64,000 nucleotides of DNA, from contig NZ_FMIQ01000084.1 in assembly GCF_900095695.1 (NCBI RefSeq), positions 22,978 through 86,977 of the forward strand. The letters run 5' to 3'. Source of the DNA: Hafnia alvei. GTDB taxonomy: Bacteria > Pseudomonadota > Gammaproteobacteria > Enterobacterales > Enterobacteriaceae. Positions 31,186 to 40,486 of the stretch are shown here, piece after piece. Each line of letters opens with the position of its first letter. Within the stretch, counting starts at the first letter, position 1. The notes under the pieces are model-generated. The model was not told the DNA's origin. It saw only the letters and a program-made list of their open reading frames with translations, and made no database searches. A program made the position numbers and the translations under genes.

Positions 31186-33054
31186 ATGTCTCAAAATGCT
31201 TCACTGATACTCACTAACGGTCAGTTTCATACCCTCGATCGAGAAAATCCGCTGGCTGACGCGGTGGCGATCAAAGAGGGTAAAATTCTGGCCGTTGGCA
31301 CAACCGCCTATGTAATGGGCTTTGCCGGTGAAGGTACACAGCTGGTTGATTTAAAAGGCCATACGGTGATCCCCGGCCTGAATGATTCCCACCTGCACCT
31401 GATTCGTGGCGGCCTTAACTACAATCTGGAACTGCGTTGGGAAGGCGTGCCGTCTTTAGCCGATGCATTGCGTATGCTGAAAGATCAGGCGGATAGAACG
31501 CCATCGCCACAGTGGGTTCGCGTCGTTGGTGGTTGGACTGAGTTTCAGTTCGCCGAACGCCGGATGCCAACGATTGAAGAATTGAACGAAGCTGCGCCGG
31601 ATACGCCTGTATTTGTGCTGCATCTTTACGATCGCGCATTGTTAAATCGTGCAGCATTGAAAGCGGTAGGTTACACCAAAGACACGCCAAATCCGGCCGG
31701 TGGTGAAATCGTTCGCGATGCTAAAGGCAACCCTACGGGGATGCTGCTCGCCAAACCCAATGCCATGATCCTGTATGCAACGCTGGCTAAGGGGCCAAAG
31801 CTTCCGCTAGAAATGCAGGTGAACTCGACCCGTCAGTTTATGCGTGAGCTAAACCGTCTGGGTGTAACCAGCGCCATTGATGCAGGCGGTGGTTTCCAAA
31901 ACTATCCTGAAGATTACGAAATTATTCAGCAGCTGCACGATGAAAAGCAGATGACGGTGCGTATCGCCTATAACCTTTTCACGCAGCGCCCTAAGCAAGA
32001 GCTGGAAGATTTCCAGAAATGGACCGACATGCTAACGCCGGGGCAGGGCACCGATTTCTATCGTGCCAACGGTGCCGGTGAAATGTTGGTGTTTTCTGCC
32101 GCTGACTTCGAAGATTTTCTCCAGCCGCGCCCTGATTTACCTGAAGGTATGGAAGACGAATTGGAGCGAGTGGTGCGCCATTTGGTGGAAAACCGCTGGC
32201 CGTTCCGCCTACACGCCACCTATAACGAATCGATTTCGCGCATGCTTAACGTATTCGAGAAAGTGAATCGTGAAATTCCCTTCAATGGTTTGCATTGGAT
32301 CTTCGACCACGCTGAAACCATCACCGAGCAAAATATTGAGCGTGTTAAAGCGTTGGGCGGTGGGATTGCGGTTCAACATCGTATGGCGTTCCAAGGCGAA
32401 TACTATGTTGAGCGTTATGGCAAAGACGCGGTGAAACAGACTCCACCGATCCAAAAAATGTTGGAGATGGGGGTGCCGGTAGGTATGGGAACCGACGCCA
32501 CGCGCGTTGCCAGCTATAACCCATGGACTGCGCTGTATTGGTTAGTTTCTGGCCGCACGGTTGGCGGTATGGCGATGTACGACGATAACAATCGTCTACC
32601 ACGCGACGTGGCTTTGGATCTATGGACTGCGGGTAGCGCATGGTTCTCTAACGAACAGGGCAAAAAAGGCCATATCAAAGCAGGACAGTTGGCGGATATG
32701 GTTGTGCTGTCACAAGATTTCTTCAGCGTACCGGAAGAGGCTATTAAAGGTATCGAATCTGTGATGACGATTGTGGATGGCAAAGTGGTGTATGCCGCGG
32801 GTGCGTTTACACCGTTGGCACCGCCATCCATTCCAGTAGTACCGGACTGGTCACCGGTGGTTAAGGTTCCGGGTCATTACCGTTCTGCTCCACCTGTTGA
32901 GAATAAAGCCGGCGTTTTGGCTCAAATGCATCAGTGCTGCGGTTCTTGCGGTGTGCATGGGCATTCACATGATAAAGCACGTAAATCTGCAATTCCTGTG
33001 TCGGATGAGCAGGCATTTTGGGGCGTTTTAGGTTGCTCTTGTTTCTCATTCTGA
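31186..33054 (+). CDS. YtcJ-like metal-dependent amidohydrolase with Cys/His-rich tail
   Basis: A 622-aa protein of the amidohydrolase superfamily (YtcJ / amidohydrolase_3 group). The start at 31186 has a GATAGGAGTACG ribosome site. The metal-binding HxH is at residues 69-71 in NDSHLHL, with later motifs DHAETITE and MGTDATR giving the other ligands. The last 40 residues are unusual: QCCGSCGVHGHSHDK and a closing GCSCFSF, seven Cys and three His that could bind a metal or form a redox site. It is the last gene of the LysR-linked operon. Substrate unknown; hydrolysis of an amide or related C-N bond is the family activity. Confidence 0.85.
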   Translation: MSQNASLILTNGQFHTLDRENPLADAVAIKEGKILAVGTTAYVMGFAGEGTQLVDLKGHTVIPGLNDSHLHLIRGGLNYNLELRWEGVPSLADALRMLKDQADRTPSPQWVRVVGGWTEFQFAERRMPTIEELNEAAPDTPVFVLHLYDRALLNRAALKAVGYTKDTPNPAGGEIVRDAKGNPTGMLLAKPNAMILYATLAKGPKLPLEMQVNSTRQFMRELNRLGVTSAIDAGGGFQNYPEDYEIIQQLHDEKQMTVRIAYNLFTQRPKQELEDFQKWTDMLTPGQGTDFYRANGAGEMLVFSAADFEDFLQPRPDLPEGMEDELERVVRHLVENRWPFRLHATYNESISRMLNVFEKVNREIPFNGLHWIFDHAETITEQNIERVKALGGGIAVQHRMAFQGEYYVERYGKDAVKQTPPIQKMLEMGVPVGMGTDATRVASYNPWTALYWLVSGRTVGGMAMYDDNNRLPRDVALDLWTAGSAWFSNEQGKKGHIKAGQLADMVVLSQDFFSVPEEAIKGIESVMTIVDGKVVYAAGAFTPLAPPSIPVVPDWSPVVKVPGHYRSAPPVENKAGVLAQMHQCCGSCGVHGHSHDKARKSAIPVSDEQAFWGVLGCSCFSF

Positions 33055-33107
33055 TTTCAGTGAGTTGGCCTATGGCCGTTTGAAAACGATGAGTTGTTTG
33101 TTTATGG

Positions 33108-33133
33108 GCGCTGGATTATTCCAGCGCTTTTTT
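33108..33133 (+). terminator. Terminator of the hydrolase operon
   Basis: Perfect 8-bp stem GCGCTGGA / TCCAGCGC with a four-base loop followed by six T residues, a textbook intrinsic terminator 54 bp after the amidohydrolase stop. Confidence 0.9.
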
Positions 33134-33233
33134 ATTGCCTGTCAAAACAGAATTCCCTTTACTCATAGGGGCGATAAAAACGCCAACTTATGGCATAATG
33201 TGCCCAAAATCACATTTCTTAAGAGTACTAGTC

Positions 33234-34826
33234 TTGTTAATCAGCAATAACATCACGATGCAGTTCGGCAGTAAGCCGTTGTTTGAAAACATTTCTGTCA
33301 AATTTGGCGGCGGAAATCGCTATGGTCTTATCGGGGCAAACGGCTGTGGTAAATCCACGCTGATGAAAATCCTCGGCGGCGATTTAGTGCCAAGCGGCGG
33401 TAACGTGTTCCTCGATCCGAACGAACGTTTGGGTAAACTGCGTCAGGATCAGTTCGCATTCGAAAACTACACCGTTATCGATACCGTTATCATGGGCCAC
33501 ACCGAACTGTGGGACGTGAAGGCCGAACGCGATCGCATCTATTCGCTGCCAGAAATGACGGAAGAAGAAGGCTATAAAGTGGCCGATCTGGAAGTCGTCT
33601 ATGGCGAGATGGATGGATACAGCGCCGAGTCGCGTGCGGGCGAGTTATTGCTGGGCGTGGGTATCCCCGTTGAGCAACACTATGGCTTGATGAGTGAAAT
33701 CGCGCCAGGTTGGAAACTGCGTGTTTTGCTGGCGCAGGCGCTGTTTTCAAACCCAGACATTCTGCTGCTCGACGAACCAACCAACAACTTGGACATCGAT
33801 ACTATTCGTTGGCTGGAAACCGTGCTGAACGAACGTAACAGCACCATGATTATCATCTCCCATGACCGTCACTTCCTGAATATGGTGTGCACGCACATGG
33901 CTGACTTGGATTACGGCGAGCTGCGCGTTTATCCGGGCAACTACGATGAATACATGACGGCGGCAACGCAGGCACGCGAGCGTTTGATGTCTGATAACGC
34001 GAAAAAGAAAGCACAGATTTCTGAGCTGCAGTCGTTTGTTAGCCGCTTTAGTGCGAACGCCTCAAAATCTAAGCAGGCAACTTCACGTGCTCGCCAGATT
34101 GATAAAATTAAGCTGGATGAAGTTAAAGCGTCTAGCCGTCAGAACCCGTTCATTCGCTTCGAACAGGATAAAAAACTGTTCCGTAACGCGTTGGAAATTG
34201 ATGGTTTAAGCAAAGGCTTTGATAATGGCCCGCTGTTCAAAAATCTGCGCATGTTGCTGGAAGTGGGCGACAAGCTGGCCGTTCTGGGGACTAACGGCGT
34301 GGGTAAAACCACGCTGCTGAAAACCTTAGTGGGCGAGCTTGAACCAGATACCGGCTTTGCGAAATGGTCTGAAAACGCCAACATCGGTTACTACGCGCAG
34401 GATCATGAAAGCGAATTTGCTGAAGATTTAACCCTGTTTGATTGGATGAGCCAGTGGAAACAGCCAAGCGACGACGAGCAGGTTGTTCGCGGTTATCTTG
34501 GACGTTTACTGTTCAGCCAAGACGATATTAAAAAGTCAGTTAAAGTGCTGTCCGGTGGTGAAAAAGGCCGTATGTTGTTTGGTAAGCTGATGATGCAGCG
34601 TCCAAATATCTTGGTTATGGATGAACCAACGAACCACATGGATATGGAATCTATCGAAGCGCTAAACATGGCTCTGGAAATGTATGAAGGCACATTGGTC
34701 TTCGTTTCCCATGACCGCGAATTTGTTAGCTCTCTGGCGACGCGTATTTTAGAAATTACGCCAACCAAGACAATTGATTTCTCTGGTAACTATGAAGATT
34801 ATCTGCGCAGCCAAGGCGCTGAATAA
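33234..34826 (+). CDS. ybiT: YbiT, ABC-F family ATPase
   Basis: A soluble ABC-F protein with two ATPase domains and no membrane part; the family acts on ribosomes. The start I choose is TTG at 33234: it gives 530 aa beginning (M)[16 protein letters not shown], the same length and start as E. coli YbiT. The first domain has Walker [10 protein letters not shown] and [10 protein letters not shown], the linker carries the family motif region [15 protein letters not shown], and the second domain has Walker [10 protein letters not shown], signature LSGGEKGR and [10 protein letters not shown]. Single gene, preceded and followed by terminators. Confidence 0.93.
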   Translation: MLISNNITMQFGSKPLFENISVKFGGGNRYGLIGANGCGKSTLMKILGGDLVPSGGNVFLDPNERLGKLRQDQFAFENYTVIDTVIMGHTELWDVKAERDRIYSLPEMTEEEGYKVADLEVVYGEMDGYSAESRAGELLLGVGIPVEQHYGLMSEIAPGWKLRVLLAQALFSNPDILLLDEPTNNLDIDTIRWLETVLNERNSTMIIISHDRHFLNMVCTHMADLDYGELRVYPGNYDEYMTAATQARERLMSDNAKKKAQISELQSFVSRFSANASKSKQATSRARQIDKIKLDEVKASSRQNPFIRFEQDKKLFRNALEIDGLSKGFDNGPLFKNLRMLLEVGDKLAVLGTNGVGKTTLLKTLVGELEPDTGFAKWSENANIGYYAQDHESEFAEDLTLFDWMSQWKQPSDDEQVVRGYLGRLLFSQDDIKKSVKVLSGGEKGRMLFGKLMMQRPNILVMDEPTNHMDMESIEALNMALEMYEGTLVFVSHDREFVSSLATRILEITPTKTIDFSGNYEDYLRSQGAE

Positions 34827-34858
34827 TTAATCATAAATTACGTTCGCTGAATTAATTA

Positions 34859-34888
34859 GGCTGTGCCGTTTACGGTGCAGCCTTTTTT
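34859..34888 (+). terminator. ybiT terminator
   Basis: Stem GGCTG..CCG / CGG..CAGCC with a two-base internal mismatch and a TTTA loop, followed by six T residues. Confidence 0.8.
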
Positions 34889-35052
34889 ATGTCTAAGACA
34901 GCGCACATTAGTTTATTTAGCGTTTTCTTTTTTAATATAAAAACATGACTATATTGGTAAGATGAATTAATCAGAATTGACCTATAATGTCTTTTGTCAC
35001 GTTATGCTAACGTAGCGGCATTAATATCATTATCTGTAAGTAGGGACATATT

Positions 35053-35565
35053 ATGAACAAGGTTTCAGCTGTATTGGCTAGCTTATTATTGGCTTCTTCT
35101 GCCGGTGCTATTGCGGCTACCGCAGGCGCAAATGACGATCTCAGCAAACAGCCACTGGAAAAGGTTGCGCCTTATCCGCAAGCGGAAAAGGGCATGACCC
35201 GTCAGGTCATTTATTTACCGAAGCAGGAAAATGAGAATGACTTCAAAGTTGAGCTGCTGATCGGTAAAACAATGGATGTAGACTGCAACCGCCATATGAT
35301 GGGCGGCAAACTGGAAAGCAAAACGCTGTCTGGTTGGGGCTATGATTACTTAGTGATGGAAAAAATTTCGGAGCCAGCCTCAACGATGATGGCTTGCCCT
35401 GATAACACCAAACATAGCCAGTTTGTTACGGCAAACTTGGGTGATTCCGCCATGCAGCGTTACAACAGCCGTTTGCCAATCGTGGTATATGTACCGCAGG
35501 GTGTTGATGTGAAATACCGTGTGTGGCAGGCAGAGACTAAAATTCAAGATTCTGTTAAGAAATAA
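35053..35565 (+). CDS. eco: Ecotin, periplasmic serine protease inhibitor
   Basis: A 170-aa secreted inhibitor of trypsin-fold serine proteases. The signal peptide ends near AIAAT (about residue 22). Ecotin features are visible: [24 protein letters not shown], the disulfide cysteines in DVDCN and MMACPDN, and the reactive loop STMMAC with Met at the P1 position as in E. coli. It protects the cell from host digestive and neutrophil proteases. Single gene with its own GTAGGGA ribosome site. Confidence 0.95.
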   Translation: MNKVSAVLASLLLASSAGAIAATAGANDDLSKQPLEKVAPYPQAEKGMTRQVIYLPKQENENDFKVELLIGKTMDVDCNRHMMGGKLESKTLSGWGYDYLVMEKISEPASTMMACPDNTKHSQFVTANLGDSAMQRYNSRLPIVVYVPQGVDVKYRVWQAETKIQDSVKK

Positions 35566-35585
35566 CGCATTATTTAATGATCAAT

Positions 35586-35618
35586 AGTGCCGAGGAGAGA
35601 ATATTTCTCCTTGGCACT
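35586..35618. terminator. Hairpin downstream of ecotin
   Basis: A 13-bp stem (one G-U pair) beginning AGTGCCGAGGAGA with an AT loop, just after the ecotin stop. There is no T-run on the plus strand, so it is terminator-like only. It separates ecotin from the convergent AraC-type gene. Confidence 0.55.
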
Positions 35619-35672
35619 GATATAAATAGGGCTGGTAGCGAATATTTGGCCTTATAGGGATCATCGTACATT

Positions 35673-36035
35673 TTAATTTTCATGCATTGTGGATGGTGCC
35701 TGCCTGAAGACTCCCGGCGAAGTTCCAAAACGTCGCTTGAAGGCGCGGGTAAAGGTTTGCTGGCTTTCAAAACCGTACTGCAGTGTTATATCCATAATTT
35801 TCTTATCCGTTCGTTTTAATTCCGCTGCGGCGCGCATCAATCGACGATGGCGAACATAAGACGCCAAGTTATCGCCTGTCACCTCTTTAAATAATCGCTG
35901 TAGATACCATTTTGAATATCCCGCCCGCTTGGCAATATCATCAATAACGATACGTTTATCTAAATTCTGTTCTATCCATTCAGACAGTGTTTCTACCAGT
36001 TGCTGATGTTGTCCTTTAGTACTCAATCTGGTCAC
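35673..36035 (-). CDS. MarA/SoxS/RamA-type AraC-family activator
   Basis: A 120-aa protein made only of the AraC DNA-binding domain with two HTH units: AKRAGYSKWYLQRLFKEVTG and TLQYGFESQQTFTRAFKRRFG. This size and the SKWYLQRLF and SQQTFTR motifs are those of the MarA, SoxS and RamA activators of efflux and oxidative-stress genes. I cannot decide which from sequence: parts resemble each. No marR, soxR or ramR repressor gene is adjacent. Targets would likely include acrAB-tolC; acrD in the same window is a possible but unshown target. Confidence 0.83.
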   Translation of the reverse strand: MTRLSTKGQHQQLVETLSEWIEQNLDKRIVIDDIAKRAGYSKWYLQRLFKEVTGDNLASYVRHRRLMRAAAELKRTDKKIMDITLQYGFESQQTFTRAFKRRFGTSPGVFRQAPSTMHEN

Positions 36036-36328
36036 CTTAGTCTGTGGCGTGGCACAAACAAAAAGATAATTTCACGAGTAATTAATACTACTGGACATAA
36101 AAATAAAAAGAATAGCTCACGGCTAAGAATAAATATTTTTTTGTAAAGTTATCTCAATAAAAAAATAGTAAATATACATTTGGTAAAAACTTGTGTGGAT
36201 AATAAACAAGAAAGGAAGAATTATGAAATTTGTAAAGCGAGATATAAATTTTCTTGATTTCTAACAGTTATTAGTGAAAAGCAAACGATGACTTTATAAA
36301 TTATTTGATATGAGACTCTAACATGCAA
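36036..36328. other. AT-rich intergenic region upstream of the AraC-type gene
   Basis: Roughly 290 bp without a credible gene, very AT-rich. It should contain the promoter of the AraC-type regulator. No clear operator or marbox was identified. Confidence 0.35.
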
Positions 36329-36354
36329 AAAAGGCTCCTGATAAGGAGCCTTTT
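36329..36354 (-). terminator. leuE terminator
   Basis: Perfect 11-bp stem AAAAGGCTCCT / AGGAGCCTTTT with a GATA loop, 20 bases past the leuE stop; an A-run on the plus strand provides the U-tract for the minus-strand transcript. Confidence 0.9.
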
Positions 36355-36373
36355 GCTTTAAGCCGTTTTCGCA

Positions 36374-37009
36374 TTAAGCAGAAGTGGCCAGCTTAGTGGC
36401 AAATCCGAGGAACAAAAGACCCACCATAGAATTACCCAGTTTGGCGAGGCGTTTCTTTTCGCTCAGGAAATGGGCCAGCGCAGCGCCGGAAAAGATCAAC
36501 AGCGTCATGTAGCAGAAGCTAATCATTTCTAAAATGACCGCTAAAATCGCAAAGGAAATGCCGCTATGTGCATAGTTCATATCAATGAACTGTACGAAGA
36601 ATGACACATAAAATAGAATCGCCTTAGGGTTGGTTAAGCTCAGCGTTAACGCCTTACGAAAAACATGCTCGGGTTCTTCGTGTGTTGAACTCTGGCTTTG
36701 GCCTTTTTTAGACAGCGTGCTGTACAGGATTTTCAATCCAAGATAGAGCAGATAGAGCGCGCCGAGCATTTTCACCAGCGAAAATAAAAATGGAGAAGAG
36801 CGGATCAGCGACGCGATGCCGATATAGGCGCAAAAGATTAAAACCGCATCACCGATAAAGACCGCTAGCGCGGCTTTATAACCTTCTTTAACGCCGCGTG
36901 TAATACCGGTTTTGAGTACAAACAGCGTATTCGGCCCCGGTACCATAATGATGAAAATCGCACCGAGAACGTACGTCCAGATATTGAGTACACCATAGCT
37001 CTCAAACAC
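36374..37009 (-). CDS. leuE: LeuE, leucine efflux protein (LysE/RhtB family)
   Basis: A 211-aa inner-membrane exporter with about six membrane segments. It carries the family motif [13 protein letters not shown] near the N-terminus and [20 protein letters not shown] in the middle, both as in E. coli LeuE (212 aa). In E. coli LeuE exports leucine and some analogues and is controlled by Lrp. Single gene with its own terminator. Confidence 0.9.
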   Translation of the reverse strand: MFESYGVLNIWTYVLGAIFIIMVPGPNTLFVLKTGITRGVKEGYKAALAVFIGDAVLIFCAYIGIASLIRSSPFLFSLVKMLGALYLLYLGLKILYSTLSKKGQSQSSTHEEPEHVFRKALTLSLTNPKAILFYVSFFVQFIDMNYAHSGISFAILAVILEMISFCYMTLLIFSGAALAHFLSEKKRLAKLGNSMVGLLFLGFATKLATSA

Positions 37010-37182
37010 AACAACCTCACCTTTAATTCACGCTATTAATAAGTTGCGAATACAGGGCACATTGGCCCAAAAATCGATGGCGTATTGTACTCTTTTAAAA
37101 GGGTTTTGGCAGTATAGTGTGATCTGTATAACATTTAGTCACTGGAAGATAAAATGCGCAGTCTGTAATTTATGGTGAAACA

Positions 37183-38061
37183 TCAGCGAAGTTTTCCATG
37201 TAGCGGTTCGACAATCTCAATGCTGCGCTCAAGTGTTTCTTTATTGCGGTGGTAATCCTGTAACAAGATGGCGATAAACAGCGTATCAAGTAGGTTCAGC
37301 TGAATAATGCGGGCTACGGCATTTTGCCCCAGTATTGGGCCGCTCATTGCAGGGCTAAAGATCGATAAATCAGATAGTTGCGAAAGAGGTGAAACATTGT
37401 CATTGGTGATGCAGATAATGTTCGCTCGACGTTGCTTAGCAATCTCTACGGCATTTAATAGCTCACGCGTATCGCCTGATTGTGAAATCACAATCACAAC
37501 GTCCTCTTCGGTTAATTGGCATGCCACCATCAGCATCAAGTGAAAATCACTATAGGTATGGCTATGTACCCCTATGCGTAGCAGTTTGTGTTCAAAATCC
37601 TCACAGACTGATGAAGAACCGCCTACGCCAAGCAGCACAACGTGTTTGGCCTTATAAATAAGCGCTGCTGCTGCGTTGATCACTTGGGTATCAGCGACTG
37701 CCTGAGCTTCTTTTAAGGCTTGAATGCTATTGCTGAACACCTTATCTAACACGGTATTTAGATTATCTTGTTCTGTGATCTCTTCTTCTTTTTCGTAAGG
37801 CAAAGAATCAAAGTAGGCGACTAGTGCACGTCTTAACTCTCTAAATCCAGAATAGCCTATCTTTTTAGCCACCTTAACAACTAACGGTTCAGAGACTTCC
37901 AAAGCAAGCGATACTTCACGTAAGCTTGTGTTTTTTGTGATGTTACCTTTGGTTATCAGCCATTCTGCAATCCCCCGCTCGGTGGGGTTCAGCAGGGAGA
38001 GTGACATTTTTATCTTTGCCCCAATGGCGAGCGAATTCTCGCTATCTTGCATAACATCCAT
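37183..38061 (-). CDS. RpiR-family transcriptional regulator of the adjacent PTS operon
   Basis: A 292-aa regulator: an N-terminal HTH_6 domain (about residues 15-90; LREVSLALEVSEPLVVKVAKK) and a C-terminal SIS sugar-phosphate-binding domain (about 130-270) with VLLGVGGSSSVCEDFEHK and ISQSGDTRELL. It lies divergent from the PTS - rpiB - alsE operon, so it probably senses a sugar phosphate of that pathway, such as allose-6-phosphate or allulose-6-phosphate. In E. coli the allose operon is also controlled by an RpiR-family protein (AlsR/RpiR), which supports the match. Confidence 0.87.
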   Translation of the reverse strand: MDVMQDSENSLAIGAKIKMSLSLLNPTERGIAEWLITKGNITKNTSLREVSLALEVSEPLVVKVAKKIGYSGFRELRRALVAYFDSLPYEKEEEITEQDNLNTVLDKVFSNSIQALKEAQAVADTQVINAAAALIYKAKHVVLLGVGGSSSVCEDFEHKLLRIGVHSHTYSDFHLMLMVACQLTEEDVVIVISQSGDTRELLNAVEIAKQRRANIICITNDNVSPLSQLSDLSIFSPAMSGPILGQNAVARIIQLNLLDTLFIAILLQDYHRNKETLERSIEIVEPLHGKLR

Positions 38062-38190
38062 CCTATATCTCCCACTAGATTAAGCGCTTACAAAATCTTA
38101 TCACAGCCTTTTAGGTATCTATACCTGGAATTTTTACCGGCAAAAAAAACTGGGTAGATAAAATCATACAAAGAAACACAGTACGCAAAA

Positions 38191-38214
38191 TCACAAAACT
38201 TATAAATTTTGTGA
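38191..38214. promoter_or_regulatory. Candidate RpiR-type operator in the divergent promoter
   Basis: Perfect 8-bp inverted repeat TCACAAAA - 8 bp - TTTTGTGA, placed between the regulator and the PTS gene. A further half-site TTTTTTGTGAAG lies at about 38268-38279. The symmetry and repeated half-site suggest an operator; the assignment to this regulator is inference. Confidence 0.5.
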
Positions 38215-38390
38215 AGTTTGTCGAGTACATCACTTGATTTTGCTATTACTTTACAATAATAATATTTTTTGTGAAGTGTGCTTAATTAATCCTCACCAGG
38301 GGAACGCCTTAGGGCACATGCTTTCATACTAAAAAAAGAAAAATGCAGGGTTGATTTTGGCTTAACGACGATCTAACTCAAGGGAATAAT

Positions 38391-39998
38391 ATGAAATCAT
38401 CATTTTTCGGCGTCATCCAGCGCGTAGGGCGTTCCTTCATGTTGCCTATTGCGCTATTGCCCGTTGCAGGGCTGCTACTTGGTATCGGAGCCTCTTTTAC
38501 TAATGTGACTACGATAGAATCCTACGGGCTACAATCCTTACTTGGTGAAGGCACGGTACTTCACGCATTGCTTACAGTAATGAAAAGTGCGGGGAGTATT
38601 GTATTTTCTAATTTGCCAATTTTATTTGCTGCCGGTGTGGCGATGGGAATGGCAAAGAAAGAGAAAGATGTCGCGGCAATATCGGGGGTTATCGGCTTTC
38701 TTACCATGCATGCCACGATCAACGCCATGCTTGAGTTGAATGGTTTGCTGAAGCCCGGTGCGATGGTCGACGGGGCGCTTGGCATGAGTGTTGGGATCAA
38801 CTCGCTGCAAATGGGCGTATTCGGCGGTGTCTTGGTTGGGCTTGGCGTTGCGGCGCTACATAATCGTTTTTATAAAATTGAGTTGCCGCCCGTGTTTTCA
38901 TTCTTCGGCGGTACGCGCTTTATTCCCATCATTACCGCATTGACCTATGTGATCGTGGGCATGGTGATGTTTTACATCTGGCCAACTATTCAACATGGCA
39001 TTATGGATTTAGGGGGGGTAGTCAATCGCGCTGGTTATGCCGGAACGTTTATATATGGCTTTATCGAGCGTGCATTAATTCCTTTTGGCTTACATCACGT
39101 GTTTTATATGCCGTTTTGGCAAACTGGTTTGGGTGGTACTGCCGTGATCGATGGTGTCACTGTCACGGGGGCGCAGAATATTTTCTTCGCTGAATTGGCA
39201 AGCCCAAACACCCAGCACTTCTCTGTTGAAGCGACTCGGTTTATGGCGGGCAAATTCCCGTTCTATCTCTTTGGTATCCCTGGCGCCGCTTTAGCGATTT
39301 ATCACACGGCAAAACCCGAGAACCGTAAGCTAGTATTAGGACTATTGCTTTCAGCAACGTTGACCGCCGTGCTAACAGGGATCACTGAGCCGATTGAATT
39401 CTCGTTCTTGTTTGCTGCGCCGCTGCTGTACGTGTTGCACTGCTTGCTGGCCGGCTTATCATTTATGTTGTGCCACATGTTTAATGTGGGTGTTGGACAG
39501 ACATTTTCAGGTAGCCTTATTGATTTCTTCTTATTTGGCGTTATGCAAGGTAATGCCAAAACAAGTTGGATGAATGCAATTCTGATTGGTATCCCTTTAT
39601 TTCCGGCATATTACTTTAGCTTCCGTTTTCTTATTACTCGCTTTAACTTCAAAACGCCAGGGCGAGAGGAAAGTGGAGAAGAAACTAAGCTTTACACACG
39701 AAAAGATGTAGAGGCTGCTAAAGAAAAATCAGCTAAACAGCCGTTGGAAAATACCCATGGCGTATCTGAGTTAATTATTCAAGGTCTAGGCGGAGTGGGC
39801 AATATCTCGGATGTAGACTGCTGTGCAACTCGTTTGAGAATTACAGTAAACGATGATTCTTTAGTTTCTGATGTGCTGCTTAAACAATCGGGCGCTCGAG
39901 GTGTTATCCGGAAAGGGAAAGGTGTTCAAATTATATATGGTCCACATGTCACATTGATTAAATCAAACTTAGATGAATGCCTACAAGCAGTAATTTAA
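38391..39998 (+). CDS. PTS sugar transporter subunit IICB, glucose family (candidate allose transporter)
   Basis: A 535-aa membrane permease of the glucose/GlcNAc superfamily of the phosphotransferase system. The EIIC domain spans about residues 1-415 (about ten membrane segments; LPIALLPVAGLLLGIG near the start, GITEPIEFSFLF near 338). The C-terminal EIIB domain (about 455-535) has the phosphorylated Cys478 in DCCATRLRI. There is no EIIA domain, so phosphate probably comes from Crr, the glucose EIIA. The next genes encode RpiB and an AlsE-like epimerase, which points to an aldohexose or ketohexose such as allose rather than glucose or GlcNAc. Substrate is inferred only. Confidence 0.85.
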   Translation: MKSSFFGVIQRVGRSFMLPIALLPVAGLLLGIGASFTNVTTIESYGLQSLLGEGTVLHALLTVMKSAGSIVFSNLPILFAAGVAMGMAKKEKDVAAISGVIGFLTMHATINAMLELNGLLKPGAMVDGALGMSVGINSLQMGVFGGVLVGLGVAALHNRFYKIELPPVFSFFGGTRFIPIITALTYVIVGMVMFYIWPTIQHGIMDLGGVVNRAGYAGTFIYGFIERALIPFGLHHVFYMPFWQTGLGGTAVIDGVTVTGAQNIFFAELASPNTQHFSVEATRFMAGKFPFYLFGIPGAALAIYHTAKPENRKLVLGLLLSATLTAVLTGITEPIEFSFLFAAPLLYVLHCLLAGLSFMLCHMFNVGVGQTFSGSLIDFFLFGVMQGNAKTSWMNAILIGIPLFPAYYFSFRFLITRFNFKTPGREESGEETKLYTRKDVEAAKEKSAKQPLENTHGVSELIIQGLGGVGNISDVDCCATRLRITVNDDSLVSDVLLKQSGARGVIRKGKGVQIIYGPHVTLIKSNLDECLQAVI

Positions 39999-40040
39999 CA
40001 CATTAATTAATTATAATTTTTTAAAGAATAAAGGGAAATA

Positions 40041-40481
40041 ATGAAAATCGCCATTGGTTGTGATCACGTTGGGTTTATTTTAAAACCATCCATAATTTCA
40101 CATTTGGAAAAGCGTGGAGTCGATATTCTCGATAAAGGTACTCATTCAGAGAGCCGAACTGATTACCCCATTTATGCTGAAGCAGTGGCGAGAACGGTGG
40201 CTTCTGGTGAAGCGGATCTCGGTATTCTTATCTGTGGTTCAGGTATCGGTATTTCGATTGCAGCAAATAAAGTTCATGGGATCAGAGCGGTGGTCTGCAG
40301 TGAACCATATTCAGCTAAACTTTCACGTCAGCATAATAATACGAATATTTTGGCTTTTGGCTCGCGGGTGATTGGTGCAGAACTTGCCAAAATGATTGTA
40401 GATGAATGGTTGAACGCTGAGTTTGAAGGAGAGCGCCATCAAACTCGTGTGAATATGATTACTCAGCTTGAAGAGGAATAA
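40041..40481 (+). CDS. rpiB: RpiB-type sugar-phosphate isomerase (ribose/allose-6-phosphate)
   Basis: A 146-aa member of the RpiB/LacAB family. It has the active-site Cys65 in ILICGSGIGISIAANK, the N-terminal IGCDHVGF and the His in SRQHNNTNIL. E. coli RpiB isomerises ribose-5-phosphate and also allose-6-phosphate to allulose-6-phosphate. Placed between the PTS gene and an AlsE-like epimerase, the allose-6-phosphate reaction fits best. An AAAGGGAA ribosome site precedes the start, and the stop is six bases from the next gene. Confidence 0.88.
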   Translation: MKIAIGCDHVGFILKPSIISHLEKRGVDILDKGTHSESRTDYPIYAEAVARTVASGEADLGILICGSGIGISIAANKVHGIRAVVCSEPYSAKLSRQHNNTNILAFGSRVIGAELAKMIVDEWLNAEFEGERHQTRVNMITQLEEE

Positions 40482-40486
40482 TTAGC

